From assembly GCF_004917075.1 (NCBI RefSeq), contig NZ_SSYB01000001.1:186001-250000 (forward strand): a stretch of 64,000 nucleotides of DNA, given 5' to 3'. The DNA comes from Geomonas edaphica. GTDB taxonomy: Bacteria; Desulfobacterota; Desulfuromonadia; Geobacterales; Geobacteraceae. A program made the translations under genes and the position numbers. The notes beneath the pieces are model-generated. The model had not been told where the DNA came from, did not search any database, and was given only the letters and a program-made list of their open reading frames with translations. Position 1 is the first letter of the stretch; each line of letters opens with the position of its first letter. Of the stretch, positions 36,317-49,227 are shown one piece after another.

Positions 36317-37162
36317 ATGGAAGAAAAGGTATTGCCGTTCATGGAGCACCTGGTTGAACTCAGAAAACGGCTCATCGTAAGCGTAATTGCCATCGTCATC
36401 GGCATGGGGATCGCCTGGAACTTCTCCACCGACCTCTTGAAGTTCGTGGAACAGCCGCTCACCGGTCACACCTACCTGACCGACATGAAGAAATCCTTCT
36501 ACGAGAAAGTCAAGCAGCGCTACCCCGAGGCGTACCAGCAGATGAAGCTCGGGGAGGAGCACCAGGTGGCCGAGAAGCCGCGCATGCTGAACTACAGCGC
36601 GCCGCTCGAGCCGTTCTTCGTGCAGTGCAAGATCTCCATGCTGGCAGGTTTCGTCATCGTGCTGCCGGTGCTCTTTCACCAGTTCTGGCTCTTCGTGGCG
36701 CCCGGGCTCACCCGCAAGGAGCGGCGCCTGGTGGTTCCCTTCGTCACCACGGCCACCGTCGCCTTCTGCGTCGGGGCGATGTTCTTCCTGCTCATCATCT
36801 GGCCCGTCATCATAAACTTCTCCCTCTCCTACGAGGCGACCGGGTTGCAGAGCTGGTACAACATCTCGGCCTACATAAATTTCTGTCTGCGCCTGATCCT
36901 GATGTTCGGCCTCATCTTCGAGCTCCCGATCCTTGCGCTCCTTTTGTCCCGTTTCGGCATCGTCAACTACCGGATGCTCGCCACGCGCAGGAAGTACGCG
37001 CTCCTGGCCAGCGCCATCGTTGCCGCCTTCCATGCCGACCTGGTCACCATGTTTGTCATCATGATCCCGCTCTACCTCATGTACGAGATCAGCATCTGGG
37101 TGGCCCTGGTTTTCGGGAAGAAGAAGGCGCCCCAGGTGGAGACCGAGGCGGCGGAAGCCTGA
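36317..37162 (+). CDS. tatC: Twin-arginine translocase subunit TatC
   Basis: 281 residues, six membrane helices. TatC binds the twin-arginine signal peptide of folded exported proteins. The conserved N-terminal FMEHLVELRKRL and the cytoplasmic loop APGLTRKERRLVVPF carry the two Glu residues of the signal-peptide site. FGLIFELPILALLLSRFGIV is also typical. The first periplasmic loop is longer than in E. coli TatC, with roughly 35-40 extra charged residues (DMKKSFYEKVKQRYPEAYQQ onward). No tatA or tatB gene is adjacent. Confidence 0.96.
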   Translation: MEEKVLPFMEHLVELRKRLIVSVIAIVIGMGIAWNFSTDLLKFVEQPLTGHTYLTDMKKSFYEKVKQRYPEAYQQMKLGEEHQVAEKPRMLNYSAPLEPFFVQCKISMLAGFVIVLPVLFHQFWLFVAPGLTRKERRLVVPFVTTATVAFCVGAMFFLLIIWPVIINFSLSYEATGLQSWYNISAYINFCLRLILMFGLIFELPILALLLSRFGIVNYRMLATRRKYALLASAIVAAFHADLVTMFVIMIPLYLMYEISIWVALVFGKKKAPQVETEAAEA

Positions 37163-37177
37163 GGACCCCCATAGTCC

Positions 37178-38170
37178 ATGGAAATTTTTAGAAGCATCCC
37201 TGAGATCAGGGAAAAACTGCGCCATCCGGTCGTCACCATCGGCAACTTCGACGGCGTGCACCTGGGGCACCGCGAGATCTTCAAGAGGGTGCGGCAAATC
37301 GCCCGCGAGATCGACGGCGTTTCCGTGGTGATCACCTTCGTGCCGCACCCGCTCAAGGTCGTCGCGGCCCACAAGGAGGTGCGGCTCATCACCACAAGCC
37401 GCGAGAAGGAAGCCCTCATCGAGGGGTCCGGCATCGACTACCTCCTCGAGATCCCCTTCGACAAGGAATTCGCCTCGGTGCCGGCCGCCGTCTTCGTGGA
37501 AAAGGTGCTGGTCGACGCCATCGGCGTCGAGCGCCTGGTGATCGGCTACGACTACGCCTTCGGCCGCGGCAGGGAAGGGGACGTCGCGCTTTTGCGCAGG
37601 CTTGGCGAGCGTCACGGCTATACCGTGGAAGAACTGGAGCCGATCTCGGACGGCTCCACCGTCTACAGCTCCACCGCCGTGCGCAGGATGGTGAGCGCAG
37701 GAAACGTCTCCTGCGCCGCGAGCCTTTTGGGACGGCACTTCTCCATCTCAGGCAAGGTGGTGCACGGCCACGAGCGTGGCCGCAGCCTCGGCTTTCCCAC
37801 TGCCAACATCGAAACGGAAAAGGACCTCATCCCATCGGTCGGGGTCTACGCGGTGAAGGTGTGCATGGGAGATCGGCTCTTCGACGGTGCCTGTAATATC
37901 GGCGCCAACCCGACCTTCGGCAACCAGCACCTCTCCATCGAGGTGTTCCTCCTCGACTTCGAAGGCGACCTTTACGGACGCGAGCTGACCCTTTTCTTCA
38001 TCGAGAGGCTCAGGGGGGAGAAACGCTTCTCCGGGCTCGATGAACTGAAAGAGGCCATTGCCGCGGACGTCGCGCGTTGCCGTGAGATCCTCAGTGGCGC
38101 ACGCCCGGTTCTGTCCGAGAGTGGCGGTGACTGGGATTGCGCAAGCCCCGGCACGGGCCGCCCCGATTGA
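37178..38170 (+). CDS. ribF: Bifunctional riboflavin kinase/FAD synthetase
   Basis: 330 residues. The N-terminal FAD synthetase (nucleotidyltransferase) has TIGNFDGVHLGHREIF with the HxGH-like site and GYDYAFGRGREGDV, then STAVRRMVSAGN. The C-terminal flavokinase has GKVVHGHERGRSLGFPTANI and VGVYAVKVCMGDR, NIGANPTFGNQHLSIEVFLL. It makes FMN and FAD from riboflavin. The gene starts 15 nt after tatC, so the two are likely co-transcribed. The last 25 or so residues are a non-conserved tail. Confidence 0.96.
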   Translation: MEIFRSIPEIREKLRHPVVTIGNFDGVHLGHREIFKRVRQIAREIDGVSVVITFVPHPLKVVAAHKEVRLITTSREKEALIEGSGIDYLLEIPFDKEFASVPAAVFVEKVLVDAIGVERLVIGYDYAFGRGREGDVALLRRLGERHGYTVEELEPISDGSTVYSSTAVRRMVSAGNVSCAASLLGRHFSISGKVVHGHERGRSLGFPTANIETEKDLIPSVGVYAVKVCMGDRLFDGACNIGANPTFGNQHLSIEVFLLDFEGDLYGRELTLFFIERLRGEKRFSGLDELKEAIAADVARCREILSGARPVLSESGGDWDCASPGTGRPD

Positions 38171-38196
38171 CAACGCAACCGATGACAGGAGCCCGA

Positions 38197-39225
38197 TTGA
38201 CCACGCAAAAACCAGATAAGAAGCTCTTGCTCGGCATCGCAATCAGCGCTCTCTGCCTCTTTCTCCTCTTCAGGAAGATCGACTTCAGAAAGATGGCGGA
38301 CGCCTTTGCCGCGATGGATTACCGCTACCTGGTGCCCGCGCTGGTGCTCACCTTTGTTAGCTACTACCTGCGTGCGGTACGCTGGAAGTTCCTGCTCGCC
38401 CCGATAAAAAGCACGCGCCTTGGGAACCTCTTCCCCTCGACCCTCATCGGATACATGGCGAACAACCTCCTCCCGGCGCGCCTGGGGGAGCTGGTGCGGG
38501 CCCACTCGCTCGGACAGAAGGAGGGGATCGGCACCAGCGCGGTCTTTGCCTCCCTGGTGCTTGACCGGCTCTGTGACGGCTTCACCGTACTCCTCGTGCT
38601 CCTGATCACCTTCTTCACCATAAAGCTGCCAAGCGGGATGGAACGCGTACAGCACGGGCTCGTCACCGGCGGGTACGTCACTTTCGCCCTCTACCTTTTT
38701 GTCCTTGCCTTTCTTTTCCTGCTCAGGTGGCGCACCGAGTTCACCGTCAAGGTGGTGACCCGCGTGCTGCATCCTTTCTCCGCGCGGTTGGCTGAGCATG
38801 CCGGCGCTCTGCTGGTCTCCTTCATCTCGGGTATCCGCATTCCGACCAGTGTCTCCGGCATTTCCGGTGTCGCGGTCAGCTCGCTTCTCGTGTGGGCCAC
38901 CGCAATCTGGCCGGTCGACCTGATGCTGCGCTCCTTCGGTCTCTTTCTCCCTCCCTCGGCGTCCATGTTCATCATGGTCTTCCTGGTCTTCGCCGTGATG
39001 GTACCGGCATCTCCGGGTTTTATCGGGACGTATCACATTGCCTGCGTCACCGCCCTTTCCGCATTCCAGATTGGCAGCGAAAAGGCGCTCAGCATCGCCA
39101 TCGTCATTCACGCCATGGGCTTTTTCCCGGTCACCGTCGTCGGGCTGTACTGCCTCTGGCGGGACAAGGTCTCCATCAGGAGCATCGGCGTCACTAACAC
39201 CGAGGAGCAGTTGCGTGAACCATAA
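38197..39225 (+). CDS. LPG-synthase-TM (AglD/UPF0104) family membrane protein
   Basis: 342 residues from TTG 38197, which has AGGAG 5 nt upstream; ATG 38182 is an in-frame alternative. Multiple hydrophobic helices and the segments YLVPALVLTFVSYYLRAVRW, FPSTLIGYMANNLLPARLGE and ASLVLDRLCDGFTVLLVL place it in the flippase-like lysylphosphatidylglycerol-synthase transmembrane family. The family lacks a uniform function, and no catalytic LPG domain is fused here. The context (polymer-related DUF2723 gene overlapping its end by 11 nt) suggests a role in lipid-linked or envelope glycoconjugates. Two near-identical CGATTGAC(A/C)ACGCAA stretches flank the start. Confidence 0.85.
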   Translation: MTTQKPDKKLLLGIAISALCLFLLFRKIDFRKMADAFAAMDYRYLVPALVLTFVSYYLRAVRWKFLLAPIKSTRLGNLFPSTLIGYMANNLLPARLGELVRAHSLGQKEGIGTSAVFASLVLDRLCDGFTVLLVLLITFFTIKLPSGMERVQHGLVTGGYVTFALYLFVLAFLFLLRWRTEFTVKVVTRVLHPFSARLAEHAGALLVSFISGIRIPTSVSGISGVAVSSLLVWATAIWPVDLMLRSFGLFLPPSASMFIMVFLVFAVMVPASPGFIGTYHIACVTALSAFQIGSEKALSIAIVIHAMGFFPVTVVGLYCLWRDKVSIRSIGVTNTEEQLREP

Positions 39226-41074
39226 CGGAATCCTGCGCAGGCTCGACCCGTGCGCCATCGCGGCCTTCGTCATCCCGCTGTTCGTGTATCTCCTTACCCT
39301 GGCGCCCACGGTCACCTTCTTCGACAGCGGCGAGTTCCTGACCGCCATCTCTTCTCTCGGTACGGCGCACTCGCCGGGGTACCCGCTCTTCATCAACTAC
39401 GCGAAGCCTTTTACCTTTCTCCCGCTCGGCAACATCGCCTTCCGGGTCAACTTCGCGACCGCGGTCTCCGCGGGGCTTGCCTGCTTCGGCGTCTATCTGC
39501 TCACCATCCAGTTGCTCAAGGGTGAGGAGACCCCCTGGCAGGGGCGGTTCGGTGCGTGTGTCCCCAGGCTCGCCGGTGTCGCGGCGGCGCTCACCTTCGC
39601 CTTCACGCCGAGGCTTTGGCTGCAGTCAAACCACGACAAGCCTTACCCGCTGCTCGCCTTCATCTGCGCCATCATCTTCTACCTGATGCTTCTTTGGCGG
39701 GAGAGCTACCTCGAGGGACGGGAGCGCCCCGCCTACGTCTACCTGGGCGCCTTTCTCTGCGGGCTTGGGACCGGCGCGCACCAGATCATGGTGCTGATGA
39801 TTCCGACCTACGCCTTCCTGATCTGGTCCGCGGACCGGCGCGTCATCTTCCGGGTGCGCGAGTTCTTCATCGCCTTCGCCTTCGGCCTGTTGGGCTTCGG
39901 CATCCACCTGCACCTCGTGGTCCGGGCGCTTAGGAAACCGATTCTGAACTGGGGCGACTCGAAGAACCTCACCCAGTTCCTCTGGAACATCCTGCGCAAG
40001 GGGTACCCGGTCGACAAGCCGCACCGCGACCTCGATCTCCTCTGGGCGCAGATGAACGCCTTCAACATCCCGCACGAGTTCACCGTCGTTGGCCTTGTCC
40101 TTTTGCTGTTCGGTCTGTGGGCCCTGATGCGGACAAAGCGCGACCTGGTTCTTGGCTACCTGATCGCACTCGGCTCGTTCCTGCTCGTCATCGTCGGCTA
40201 CTTCAACACGCCGGGCGAGATGATCTTCCTGACCGAGGAGTTCTTCACCCCGCTTTACCTCCTCTCCGCGGTCTTCATCGGTGTCGGGCTCATCACCCTC
40301 ATCAAGGAGGCGGTGCAGCATCTTCCCGACGCACCTGCCGCACGCCTTTTTTTACCCGCGCTCCTCTTCGTGCTGCCGCTCGCCGTCTGTCTTTTGAACT
40401 ACCGGGAGAACGACCAGCATAAAAACTACATCGCCTTCGACTACGCCTCCAACACGCTCAGGTCCCTGCCGCAGGACGCCGTGCTCTTCACGTGGGGGGA
40501 TTCGGGAGCGTTTCCGCTTTGGTATTTGCAGGGGGTGGAAAGGATGCGCGAGGATGTCGATCTGCCGCACACCCCGCACCTCGTCTTTGACTGGTACCTG
40601 GACAGCATGCCGCGCCTGTTCAAGAACTCGCGGCTGTACGAGCTACCCATGGATCAGCGCACCTCGGACGGGACGCTCATGATTGCGGTCGGGGAGCAGT
40701 ACGGCAAGCGGCCGGTGTACGTGGATTTCTCCACCAAGTACTCCATCGAGTTCAAGGATTTCGTCGTGCACCAGCGCGGCATCCTTTTCGCACTCCAGGC
40801 GGCCGGCACCCCCGCGGCTCCACCGGACCTCGACGTATGGCCTCTTTTCTCCCTGCGCGGCGTGCTCGGTGACCGCGACATGTTCTTCCGTGATCTCGAT
40901 ACGGGGAAGGCGATCCTCATCTACGCAGCGTCCCTCATGGAGTCGGGGGAGACGCGTCTTCGTATGGGGCAGCGCGAGGCGGGGGCACGCGACCTGGAAG
41001 TGGCTGCAAGCATAGCGCCTGAGATCAGGCCGCGCGTCGCAGCACTTTTGAGTGCGAACGGGGTGGCCCAATGA
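39215..41074 (+). CDS. DUF2723 family GT-C-like membrane protein
   Basis: 619 residues from GTG 39215 (VNHNGILRRLDPCAIAAFVI), with GAGGAG upstream, overlapping the previous gene by 11 nt. The hallmark TLAPTVTFFDSGEFLTAISS, with the Asp and Glu of a GT-C active site in the first periplasmic loop, is followed by AHSPGYPLFINYAKPF. About ten membrane helices run to residue 420; the rest is soluble. DUF2723 proteins resemble protein O-mannosyltransferases and probably transfer a sugar from a lipid carrier; the acceptor is unknown. Confidence 0.85.
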   Translation: MNHNGILRRLDPCAIAAFVIPLFVYLLTLAPTVTFFDSGEFLTAISSLGTAHSPGYPLFINYAKPFTFLPLGNIAFRVNFATAVSAGLACFGVYLLTIQLLKGEETPWQGRFGACVPRLAGVAAALTFAFTPRLWLQSNHDKPYPLLAFICAIIFYLMLLWRESYLEGRERPAYVYLGAFLCGLGTGAHQIMVLMIPTYAFLIWSADRRVIFRVREFFIAFAFGLLGFGIHLHLVVRALRKPILNWGDSKNLTQFLWNILRKGYPVDKPHRDLDLLWAQMNAFNIPHEFTVVGLVLLLFGLWALMRTKRDLVLGYLIALGSFLLVIVGYFNTPGEMIFLTEEFFTPLYLLSAVFIGVGLITLIKEAVQHLPDAPAARLFLPALLFVLPLAVCLLNYRENDQHKNYIAFDYASNTLRSLPQDAVLFTWGDSGAFPLWYLQGVERMREDVDLPHTPHLVFDWYLDSMPRLFKNSRLYELPMDQRTSDGTLMIAVGEQYGKRPVYVDFSTKYSIEFKDFVVHQRGILFALQAAGTPAAPPDLDVWPLFSLRGVLGDRDMFFRDLDTGKAILIYAASLMESGETRLRMGQREAGARDLEVAASIAPEIRPRVAALLSANGVAQ

Positions 41075-41943
41075 CCATCACCGGAAAGACCACGGTTACC
41101 GGTATCATCGGTGCCCCGGTTGCCCACTCGCTTTCGCCGGTGATGCACAACGCTGCCTTCGGGGCTCTCGGGCTTGACTGGGTCTACGTCCCTTTCCCCG
41201 TCCCCCCGGCACGTCTTGAGGCTGCGGTGGCGGGGCTTGCCGCAGCGGGAGTCGCCGGCTTCAACGTCACCATTCCGCACAAGGTCGCCATCATGCCGTT
41301 TCTCGATGTAATCGACCCGGACGCGGAACTGATCGGCGCGGTGAACACGGTGCTCGTACGGGAAGGAAGGCTCACCGGCTACAACACCGACGGCCTTGGC
41401 CTCGTGGCTGCACTCGCCGGAAAGCTTACCTTTGACCCACGCGGCAAGAGCATCCTCGTGCTCGGGGCGGGCGGGGCTGCCAGGAGCGCCGTCGTGTCGC
41501 TCGCACGTGCCGGTGCGGTGCGGGTGCATGTCGCGAACCGCACCGCGGATGCGGCAGTTACCCTCGTCGACCTCGTCGCAGGACGGCTGGAGGGAACCGC
41601 CTTTGCCGCTGGTTCCCTCAACGCTCTTGCCGATCCGGCCTTCATAGGCTCCTTCGACCTCGTCGTCAACACCACCTCGGTCGGCATGTCCGGTGACTCT
41701 TTCTCAGGACTCGATCCGGCCATGCTAAAGTCCGGCGTCTGTATTTACGATATGGTCTATGCACCGCCGGTTACGCCGCTTTTGGCGCAATGCGGTGCCC
41801 ATGGCATCCCGTGCGCCAACGGTCTCGGCATGCTCGTGGCACAGGGTGAAGCGGCCTTTCGCATCTGGACCGGGGTCGCGCCGCCCGAAGGGTGCATGGA
41901 AAGGGCTCTGGCAGCGTTTCTGCCGGAACCATGTAAGCCTTGA
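41071..41943 (+). CDS. aroE: Shikimate dehydrogenase
   Basis: 290 residues, ATGA overlap with the DUF2723 gene. AroE reduces 3-dehydroshikimate to shikimate with NADPH in aromatic amino acid synthesis. Substrate motifs are GAPVAHSLSPVMHNAAF and GFNVTIPHKVAIMPFLD with the catalytic Lys; the catalytic Asp is in GYNTDGLGLVAAL. The NADP site is VLGAGGAARSAVVSLARAG, and NTTSVGMSG and NGLGMLVAQGEAAFRIW complete the pattern. The coupling to a glycosyl-transfer gene is probably historical rather than functional. Confidence 0.96.
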   Translation: MTITGKTTVTGIIGAPVAHSLSPVMHNAAFGALGLDWVYVPFPVPPARLEAAVAGLAAAGVAGFNVTIPHKVAIMPFLDVIDPDAELIGAVNTVLVREGRLTGYNTDGLGLVAALAGKLTFDPRGKSILVLGAGGAARSAVVSLARAGAVRVHVANRTADAAVTLVDLVAGRLEGTAFAAGSLNALADPAFIGSFDLVVNTTSVGMSGDSFSGLDPAMLKSGVCIYDMVYAPPVTPLLAQCGAHGIPCANGLGMLVAQGEAAFRIWTGVAPPEGCMERALAAFLPEPCKP

Positions 41944-42000
41944 CATTAACGCAATTACAAAATACCATTCACAGGATTCTCCACCCCCCTGAGGTAGTAT

Positions 42001-43707
<1,707 letters not shown>

Positions 43708-43742
43708 CGCTTTTAAGCAGACAAATTGAGACGAGGGTTTTC

Positions 43743-44843
43743 ATGATCAACTTTCACCAAATGCTCAAGGAACTTGTGGAGAGGGGCGGCTCCGACCTGC
43801 ACATCACCACGAACACCTCGCCGCAGATCCGCATCGACGGCCAGCTGACCCCGATGGACGTTCCTCCGCTCACCGCCATCGAGACCAAGCAGCTTTGCTA
43901 CAGCATCCTCACTGACGCCCAAAAGCACCGCTTCGAGGAGGACAACGAGCTCGACCTCTCCTTCGGCGTCAAGGGGCTCTCCCGCTTCAGGGGGAACATC
44001 TTCGTGCAGCGCGGCGCCGTGGCAGGCGTCTTCAGGGTGATCCCCTACAAGATCCTCACCTTCGAGGAGCTTGGGCTTCCGCCGGTGGCGCGCGCTCTTT
44101 GCGACAAGCCGCGCGGCCTGATCCTCGTCACCGGACCTACCGGCAGCGGCAAGTCGACCACCCTCGCCTCTATGATCGACCACATAAACATCAACCGCCA
44201 CGACCACATCGTCACCGTCGAGGACCCGATCGAGTACCTGCACCCGCACAAGGGGTGCATCGTGAACCAGCGCGAGGTCGGGGCCGACACGAAGAGCTTC
44301 AAGCACGCCCTCAAGTACGTGCTGCGCCAGGACCCCGACGTCGTCCTGATCGGCGAGTTGCGCGACCTGGAGACCATCGAGGCTGCGCTCACCCTGGCCG
44401 AGACAGGCCACCTCTGCTTTGCGACACTCCACACGAACTCCTGCGCCCAGACGATCAACAGGGTCATCGACGTCTTCCCTCCTTACCAGCAGACCCAGGT
44501 GAGGACCCAGCTCTCTTTCGTGCTTGAAGGGGTCATGTCCCAAACCCTGATCCCGAGGGCTAACGGTCCCGGGCGCGCCCTCGCCCTCGAGGTAATGGTC
44601 CCGAACCCCGCGATCAGGAACTTGATCCGCGAGGACAAGGTGCACCAGATCTACTCCCAGATGCAGGTCGGTCAGGAGAAGTTCGGCATGCAGACCATGA
44701 ATCAATGCTTGATGGGCCTGCTCTCCAGGCGCCTCATAACGGTGGATGATGCGTTGGGGCGCTCCTCCGAGCCTGACGAGTTGAAGCAGATGCTAGCCCC
44801 TGGCGGGGCGGCGGGGCAGATCAGAAGACCGCCACAAAGATAG
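43743..44843 (+). CDS. pilT: Type IV pilus retraction ATPase PilT
   Basis: 366 residues. The N-terminal PAS-like part (LLKELVERGGSDLHIT-like start MLKELVERGGSDLHITTNTS) leads to a RecA-like ATPase with Walker A VTGPTGSGKSTTLASMID, HDHIVTVEDPIEYLHPHKGC, Walker B DPDVVLIGELRDLETIEA and His box LCFATLHTNSCAQTINRVID. The AIRNLIRE helix required for retraction is present (NPAIRNLIREDKVHQIYSQM). It depolymerises pili. The gene sits 35 nt after pilB. Confidence 0.98.
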   Translation: MINFHQMLKELVERGGSDLHITTNTSPQIRIDGQLTPMDVPPLTAIETKQLCYSILTDAQKHRFEEDNELDLSFGVKGLSRFRGNIFVQRGAVAGVFRVIPYKILTFEELGLPPVARALCDKPRGLILVTGPTGSGKSTTLASMIDHININRHDHIVTVEDPIEYLHPHKGCIVNQREVGADTKSFKHALKYVLRQDPDVVLIGELRDLETIEAALTLAETGHLCFATLHTNSCAQTINRVIDVFPPYQQTQVRTQLSFVLEGVMSQTLIPRANGPGRALALEVMVPNPAIRNLIREDKVHQIYSQMQVGQEKFGMQTMNQCLMGLLSRRLITVDDALGRSSEPDELKQMLAPGGAAGQIRRPPQR

Positions 44844-44882
44844 CAACAGCCAGTCCCGGCAGGGCCGGGAAAGGAGTCACAA

Positions 44883-46106
44883 ATGGCAAAATTCGATTGG
44901 GAAGCAAGAAGCAAGGCGGGGAACGTCCAAAAGGGCGTCATGGAAGCCGCCAGCGCCGCCATGGTCGAGGCGCAGCTTAAAAGATACGGCTTTACCAGCA
45001 TCACAGTGAAGGAGGCAGGCAAAGGGCTCTCTATGGAGCTCAAGATCCCCGGGCTCGGTGGTCCCAAGAAGATTGAGACCAAGGACCTCGTGGTCTTCAC
45101 CCGGCAGTTCGCTACCATGATCGATTCTGGCCTGCCGCTCGTGCAGTGTTTGGACATTCTCTCCAACCAGCAAGAAAACAAGACCTTCAAGGATATCCTC
45201 GTCAAGGTGAAGGAAAGTGTGGAGAGCGGCTCCACCTTCGCTGATGCGTTGGCGAAGCACCCTAAGGCGTTCGACCAGCTCTACGTCAACCTGGTCGCGG
45301 CAGGGGAGGTGGGGGGTATCCTCGACACCATCCTCGCCCGTCTCGCCGCCTACATCGAGAAGGCGATGAAACTGAAGAAGCAGGTGAAAGGGGCCATGGT
45401 TTACCCGCTCACCATCCTCTCCATCGCCGTCATCGTTGTTGGCGTCATCCTCATCTTCGTTATCCCGACCTTTGCCAAGATGTTCGCCGACTTCGGAGGC
45501 GATCTACCCGCACCGACCAAGGTCGTCATCGCGCTCTCTAACTTCCTGGTCAAGTACATCGTGGTTATCATCGCCATCATGTTCGGCATCAAGTACGCCA
45601 TCGGCAAATACTACGACACCGCCAACGGCCGCAAGGTGCTGGACGCCTTCGCCCTGAAGGCCCCCATAGCCGGGCCGCTCATACGCAAGGTGGCTGTTGC
45701 CAAGTTCACCCGTACCCTGGGAACCATGATCAGCTCGGGGGTGCCCATCATGGACGGTCTCGAGATCGTCGCGAAAACCGCCGGAAACAAGGTCGTGGAA
45801 GAGGCCATCTACAAGGTGCGCCAGTCTATCTCCGAGGGTAAGACCATCGCCGAGCCTCTTGCCGAGTGCGGCGTCTTTCCCCCCATGGTGGTGCAGATGA
45901 TCTCGGTTGGCGAGGCGACCGGCGCCATGGACGCGATGCTGAACAAGATCGCCGATTTTTACGACGACGAGGTGGACGACGCCGTCGGAGCCCTAACCGC
46001 CATGATGGAACCTTTGCTGATGGTCTTCCTAGGTACCACGGTGGGCGGCCTGGTTGTCGCCATGTACCTGCCGATCTTCAAGCTCGCGGGCGCCGTCGGC
46101 GGTTAA
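44883..46106 (+). CDS. pilC: Type IV pilus inner-membrane platform protein PilC
   Basis: 407 residues with the two GspF/PilC domains: the first around DLVVFTRQFATMIDSGLPLV and YVNLVAAGEVGGILDTIL, the second around FTRTLGTMISSGVPIMDGLE and MVVQMISVGEATGAMDAML. Three hydrophobic helices are present (MVYPLTILSIAVIVVGVILI is the first). PilC links the cytoplasmic ATPases to the growing pilus. pilS starts 4 nt after its stop. Confidence 0.98.
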   Translation: MAKFDWEARSKAGNVQKGVMEAASAAMVEAQLKRYGFTSITVKEAGKGLSMELKIPGLGGPKKIETKDLVVFTRQFATMIDSGLPLVQCLDILSNQQENKTFKDILVKVKESVESGSTFADALAKHPKAFDQLYVNLVAAGEVGGILDTILARLAAYIEKAMKLKKQVKGAMVYPLTILSIAVIVVGVILIFVIPTFAKMFADFGGDLPAPTKVVIALSNFLVKYIVVIIAIMFGIKYAIGKYYDTANGRKVLDAFALKAPIAGPLIRKVAVAKFTRTLGTMISSGVPIMDGLEIVAKTAGNKVVEEAIYKVRQSISEGKTIAEPLAECGVFPPMVVQMISVGEATGAMDAMLNKIADFYDDEVDDAVGALTAMMEPLLMVFLGTTVGGLVVAMYLPIFKLAGAVGG

Positions 46107-46110
46107 TTGG

Positions 46111-47736
46111 ATGATCGAAAAAAAGAAGGTCTTCTGGTTCATACTACTCAGACTGCTGGTGGTGACCCTCTTTTTGGTCACCACCGTTTATCTTGACGTA
46201 CACACCTACGACACAAGCGGTGCCGTGGCCGGGAAGGTGCTGCTGCGCCTCATCGGTGCCACCTACCTCTTTTCCCTGTTATCGCTCGTCGCGCTCCGGA
46301 CGGCGACCCTGCGCCGTGTGCGCACCCTGGCATACCTCCAGATTGTCTGGGACCTGATCCTCGTCACCGTACTGATCCTCGTCTCGGGTGGGGTCACCTC
46401 GCACTATGCCTTCCTCTATTTTCTTTCCATCATCAGCGCAAGTGCGCTTTTGGCGCGCTCTCAGGCGTACTACACGGCGTCGCTTTGCGTCATCCTCTAT
46501 GGCGCCATCCTTGACTTCCAGTACTACGACAAACTCGCCCCTATAGGGCTCGATTCCGCACCCGCGCAACAATGGGGAGCGGGCTACCTCTTCTACCTCA
46601 TCTTTTTGCACGGGGCCTCCTTTTTCCTGACTGCGGTACTTGCCGGACACATGGCGGAAAGGGCGCGCATTTCCGAGAGCGCCCTTAAGGAAAAAGCGAT
46701 CGATTACGATGAACTGGAGCGGCTGAACTCCTGCATCGTCTCTACCATCGACAGCGGCCTTCTGACCATCAACACCGCCGGCAGGATCCGCGTGTTCAAC
46801 CGCTATATGGAAGCGCTCGCCTGCATGTCCCAGCAGGAGGCCTACGACCGGCCGCTGGCGGAGGTGCTTCCGGGCATCGCCGGTTTCGAATCATCCTTTT
46901 TCGAGCCGGGACAGGGAGAGTTCAGCCACACCGCTTCCGACGGCCTTAAGCTGCTGCTGGCGTTCAAATCGGTCCCTTTGTCGGATAAGGACGGGGGGAC
47001 GGTTGGGGCTTTGTTCGACCTGCACGACCTGACTGAGATGAAGCGGTTGGCTGCCGAGCTGAAACGTGCGGATCGACTGGCAGCACTTGGAGAACTCTCT
47101 GCGCGCATGGCGCACGAGATCCGCAACCCTCTTGCCGCCATCAGCGGCTCGGTTCAGTTGGTTTCCCTGCGCCCATGGGTAGATGAGAAGGACCAGCGGC
47201 TCTTCTCCATCATCGTCAGGGAGACCGACCGGCTTGACGGCTTGTTGCGTGATTTCCTCTTTTATGCGAAACCAAACCAGCCAACCAGGATCAAGTTGAA
47301 CCTGAGACAAGTGATCGTTGATCTCTGCTCGCTGCTAGCCACCGATCCGCGTCTGGAGCGCGTAGATATAGATAACCAAGTCCCAGACGACCTTGTGGTG
47401 CAATTCGATAAGGACCAGTGCTCACAGGTGTTCTGGAATCTTTTCGTGAACAGCGCTGAAGCGATGCATGGGGACGGACAGATCTGGGTCTCCGGCTGCA
47501 TCACAAGAGAAAGGGGTGCCCGCGACGAGGTTTGCATCAGGGTCAGGGACAACGGCGCGGGGATGAACCCTGAGGACGTCAAAAGGGTCTTCGAGCCCTT
47601 CTTCACCACCAAGAAGGGAGGGACCGGCCTTGGCCTCGCGACGGTTTACCGCATCGTCGAGGCTAACGGTGGAAGGATGACGGTAAACAGCACACAGGGT
47701 AAGGGGACGACTGTTACCCTGCACCTGCCGGCATAA
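46111..47736 (+). CDS. pilS: PilS-type sensor histidine kinase
   Basis: 541 residues from ATG 46111. The N-terminal third has about six membrane helices (FWFILLRLLVVTLFLVTTVY onward), as in Pseudomonas PilS, which senses pilin in the membrane. A PAS domain follows (LNSCIVSTIDSGLLTINTAG). The HisKA phosphoacceptor is in LSARMAHEIRNPLAAISGSV and the ATPase domain has an N-box WNLFVNSAEAM, G1 DNGAGMNPEDV and G2 GGTGLGLATVYRIVE. It should phosphorylate PilR, encoded 64 nt downstream. Confidence 0.95.
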   Translation: MIEKKKVFWFILLRLLVVTLFLVTTVYLDVHTYDTSGAVAGKVLLRLIGATYLFSLLSLVALRTATLRRVRTLAYLQIVWDLILVTVLILVSGGVTSHYAFLYFLSIISASALLARSQAYYTASLCVILYGAILDFQYYDKLAPIGLDSAPAQQWGAGYLFYLIFLHGASFFLTAVLAGHMAERARISESALKEKAIDYDELERLNSCIVSTIDSGLLTINTAGRIRVFNRYMEALACMSQQEAYDRPLAEVLPGIAGFESSFFEPGQGEFSHTASDGLKLLLAFKSVPLSDKDGGTVGALFDLHDLTEMKRLAAELKRADRLAALGELSARMAHEIRNPLAAISGSVQLVSLRPWVDEKDQRLFSIIVRETDRLDGLLRDFLFYAKPNQPTRIKLNLRQVIVDLCSLLATDPRLERVDIDNQVPDDLVVQFDKDQCSQVFWNLFVNSAEAMHGDGQIWVSGCITRERGARDEVCIRVRDNGAGMNPEDVKRVFEPFFTTKKGGTGLGLATVYRIVEANGGRMTVNSTQGKGTTVTLHLPA

Positions 47737-47800
47737 AGACAGGTTGAGGCGACCCAGTGGTCGTATTTTTAGCATGAAAAGCAAACGAGGTTCTTAGGAA

Positions 47801-49174
<1,374 letters not shown>

Positions 49175-49227
49175 GGGCAGTCTTATCTGATATACGGGGC
49201 GGCTAAGAAGTCTACAAGGGAGAGGTA

